Shown piece by piece: positions 4,286 to 6,198 of a DNA stretch of 6,198 nucleotides. The translations under genes and the position numbers were made by a program. Under the pieces are notes generated by a model. It made no database searches and had not been told where the DNA came from. It was given only the letters and a program-made list of their open reading frames with translations. Position 1 is the first letter of the stretch; every line of letters starts with the position of its first letter. The DNA is taken from the NCBI GenBank assembly GCA_964541695.1, contig CAZIRB010000115.1:1-6198 (forward strand), given 5' to 3'. The stretch comes from CAZKGE01 sp964541695. Its GTDB lineage: Bacteria > Bacillota > Clostridia > Christensenellales > CAG-138.

Positions 4286-5917
4286 ATGGAGAGCATATCG
4301 GCCGGCAAGAAATTCACCAAAAAAGAGAAGAGCTGGATCCTGTACGACTGGGCGAATTCCGTCTACGCCACAAACATCATGGCGGCGATATTCCCGATCT
4401 ATTACGCGGGCATCGCGGACGACATGGGCAACAAGTGGTGGGGCATCGGCGTCGCGCTCGCCTCGCTGATCTGCGCCGTGCTCGCGCCGACGCTCGGTGC
4501 GATCGCGGACTTTAAGGGCTACAAAAAAAAGCTTTTGGCCGTGTTCATCGTCATCGGCGTCGTGTTCACGGCCTGGATGGCGTTCGTCAGTTCCTGGCAG
4601 TGGCTGCTCGTCGGCTACGTGATCAGCCGCATCGGCTTCTCCGGCGCGAACGTGTTCTACGACTCGTTCCTCACGGACGTAACGACGAACGAGCGCATGG
4701 ACCGCGTGTCCGCCTGGGGCTACGCGATGGGATACCTCGGCGGCAGCACGATCCCGTTCGTGATCTCGATCGCCGTGCTGATGCTGACGAAGTTCTCGCC
4801 CATGGCGATCAAGTTCTCGATTTTGATCACGAGCGTGTGGTGGGCCGCGTTCTCCGTGCCGATTTTGTGGAACGTGCGCCAGGAGTACTACGTCGAAACG
4901 CCGCCGAAGGAGCTGGCCAAGAACGCCGGCAAAAACCTGCTCGACACGGTGAAGCGCTGCGTGACGAACAAGGGCCTGCTGATCTTTTTGATCGCGTACT
5001 TTCTCTACATCGACGGCGTGGACACGGTCATCAGCATCTCGACCAACTACGGCGCGACGCTGGGCCTTGGCTCGACGGGCATGATATTGGCGCTCCTGGT
5101 CACGCAGCTTGTCGCGGTGCCGTTCTCGATCCTGTTTTCCCGGCTCGCGGGCAAATTCGGCGCGATTAAAATGATCGTGTCGGCCATCTGCGTGTATTTC
5201 TGCATCTGCATCGTAGGCTTCTTCATGGGCCGCATCGTGGAGCCGTACCAGCTCGACTACAAGACCGCCGTGCTGACGAACACCCTCGCTCCGTTTGCGG
5301 ACGGGTCGGCGGACGCGAAGGTCTTTCTCGAGCTTGCGACGGACCTGGTCGACGACGGCAAGGACATCCTCGCCGAGGAGGACCGCGCGGCGGCGTTCGC
5401 CAATCTGTTCGATGAAACGCGGGCGCGCGCGGCGGACCCGGCCGGCGTCGTGTACCAGTTCTCGGGCGATGAAGCGCGCGCGGCGGCGGTTGCGACGATT
5501 TCGGAAATCGAGGAATCGCTCGCGCCGTATATCGCGGACGCGGGGAAGCAGGCGGGCTACAACGCGGCCATCGGCACGGCGTCGATGCTGTTCTGGGTGC
5601 TCGCGGGACTGGTCGGCACGGTGCAGGGCGGCATCCAGGCGCTGTCGCGCTCGTATTTCGGCAAGCTCGTGCCGCAGGAGAGAAGCGCCGAGTACTTCGG
5701 CTTCTACGACATATTCGGCAAGTTCGCGGCCGTGCTCGGGCCGATTCTGTACGCCGTGTGCTACATGCTGACCGGGCGGCCGTCGGTCGGCATCATCAGC
5801 CTGATCGTGCTGTTTGCCGCCGGCGCGCTGCTGCTCCTCTTGGGCCGGAAGCACCTGGCCGCGACGGAGCGCGCGGTGCAGCGGCAGAGCGAGCTTGAGG
5901 CGGGGCAAGGGGCATAG
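4286..5917 (+). CDS. MFS transporter, UMF1 / Atg22-like family, with large periplasmic-side insertion (543 aa)
   Basis: This is a 12-helix major facilitator. The N-terminus KEKSWILYDWANSVYATNIM (14-33) is the family signature, GAIADFKGYKKK (71-82) is the MFS motif A loop between helices 2 and 3, and VQGGIQALSRSYFGKLVP (446-463) is the conserved helix 10-11 region. Approximate helices: 28-45, 52-75, 82-102, 105-125, 145-168, 178-197, 229-250, 264-283, 293-315, 432-450, 474-492, 502-520. Relatives are usually about 410-450 residues. The excess lies at about 318-430, an acidic, Ala-rich stretch between helices 9 and 10 that should face outside. The substrate is unknown; Atg22 relatives export amino acids from yeast vacuoles. 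The start is ATG 4286 after GGAAGGAAGGGG (4266-4277), 47 nt beyond the promoter; the frame happens to be open further upstream, but that DNA belongs to the promoter and the opposite gene. Confidence 0.93.
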   Translation: MESISAGKKFTKKEKSWILYDWANSVYATNIMAAIFPIYYAGIADDMGNKWWGIGVALASLICAVLAPTLGAIADFKGYKKKLLAVFIVIGVVFTAWMAFVSSWQWLLVGYVISRIGFSGANVFYDSFLTDVTTNERMDRVSAWGYAMGYLGGSTIPFVISIAVLMLTKFSPMAIKFSILITSVWWAAFSVPILWNVRQEYYVETPPKELAKNAGKNLLDTVKRCVTNKGLLIFLIAYFLYIDGVDTVISISTNYGATLGLGSTGMILALLVTQLVAVPFSILFSRLAGKFGAIKMIVSAICVYFCICIVGFFMGRIVEPYQLDYKTAVLTNTLAPFADGSADAKVFLELATDLVDDGKDILAEEDRAAAFANLFDETRARAADPAGVVYQFSGDEARAAAVATISEIEESLAPYIADAGKQAGYNAAIGTASMLFWVLAGLVGTVQGGIQALSRSYFGKLVPQERSAEYFGFYDIFGKFAAVLGPILYAVCYMLTGRPSVGIISLIVLFAAGALLLLLGRKHLAATERAVQRQSELEAGQGA

Positions 5918-5922
5918 GCGGT

Positions 5923-6198
5923 ATGGATTCGTTCTTTGTGGACGGCACATTGTACCAAGGCCGTCCGGCCGATGAAAGCGCGCGGCTGTCGCGCGAAAGA
6001 GAGACTTACGACCTGCTCGAGCAGCTCGGCATCGCGTTCTGCCGCGCGGACCACGACGCGGCCGACACGATCGCGGACTGCGAGGAAATCGACCGCATCC
6101 TCGGCGTACGCATGTGCAAGAACCTGTTTTTGAGCAACCGCCAGGGGACGCAGTTCTACCTGCTGCTCCTGCCGGGCGAGAAGCCGTTCGTGACGAAG
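5923..6198 (+). CDS. Prolyl-tRNA editing protein (YbaK/ProX-type aminoacyl-tRNA deacylase), N-terminal part
   Basis: The first 92 residues are present; the 3' end is outside the window. The protein should hydrolyse mischarged tRNA-Pro (typically Ala- or Cys-tRNA-Pro) in the cytoplasm, a free-standing relative of the editing domain of bacterial prolyl-tRNA synthetase. Supporting signs: NGRP-like leader LYQGRPADESARL (10-22), YDLLEQLGI (29-37), DHDAADTI with conserved His44 and Thr49, CEEIDRILG (53-61), CKNLFLSNRQ (65-74) with the conserved Lys66, and FYLLLLPGEKPFVTK (78-92). The C-terminal GxxxP-type active-site loop lies beyond the edge. ATG 5923 is 5 nt after the transporter stop, with AAGGGG at 5907-5912, so it is probably cotranscribed with the transporter. 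No functional tie between the two is evident. Confidence 0.92.
   Translation, partial: MDSFFVDGTLYQGRPADESARLSRERETYDLLEQLGIAFCRADHDAADTIADCEEIDRILGVRMCKNLFLSNRQGTQFYLLLLPGEKPFVTK

Noticed and set aside
4187..5950. 587-codon - strand frame opposite the transporter
   Set aside because: Composition is dominated by Arg, His, Asp and Glu, typical of the antisense of a GC-rich gene; the + strand frame has an unmistakable MFS transporter.

Overview
The window is GC-rich bacterial DNA with strong GGAGG-type ribosome binding sites and tight gene packing. Family content (LL-H-type holin, a high-GC phage lysis module, a UMF1-type MFS transporter, a YbaK-like prolyl-tRNA editing protein, a DUF6056-like membrane protein) points to a Bacillota/Clostridia genome, probably a gut-type high-GC lineage. 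The genus cannot be fixed from the sequence alone.

Bases 1-2467 (+ strand) are the end of a phage late region, most likely the edge of a prophage or phage remnant. In order they hold the C-terminal part of a very glycine-rich tail/receptor-type protein, a small tail-associated protein interrupted by an in-frame TAA, a possible 23-codon bridging ORF, an NlpC/P60 endolysin with a C-terminal peptidoglycan-binding domain, a 76-aa XhlA-like membrane/coiled-coil protein, and an LL-H-type holin. The spacing and ATGA overlaps indicate one transcript: adhesion/tail genes, then wall hydrolase, then membrane-permeabilising proteins. No integrase, capsid, terminase or attachment site is visible.

Bases 2468-2781 carry no gene. 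They hold a 35-bp tandem repeat, four compact hairpins, a larger imperfect inverted repeat built from those hairpins, and finally a perfect 11-bp stem that can terminate transcription from both sides.

Bases 2782-6198 look like ordinary chromosome. A multi-spanning membrane protein (DUF6056-like) runs on the - strand. Divergently on the + strand are a UMF1/Atg22-like MFS transporter with an unusual ~110-residue extracytoplasmic insertion and, 5 nt downstream, a partial prolyl-tRNA deacylase. The two divergent units appear to be driven by back-to-back sigma-A-like promoters whose -35 boxes overlap at 4211-4217.

I do not see a defence system, CRISPR array, tRNA, rRNA or insertion sequence. The best candidates for something undescribed are the structured intergenic element, the insertion in the transporter, the interrupted tail gene and the overlapping divergent promoters.
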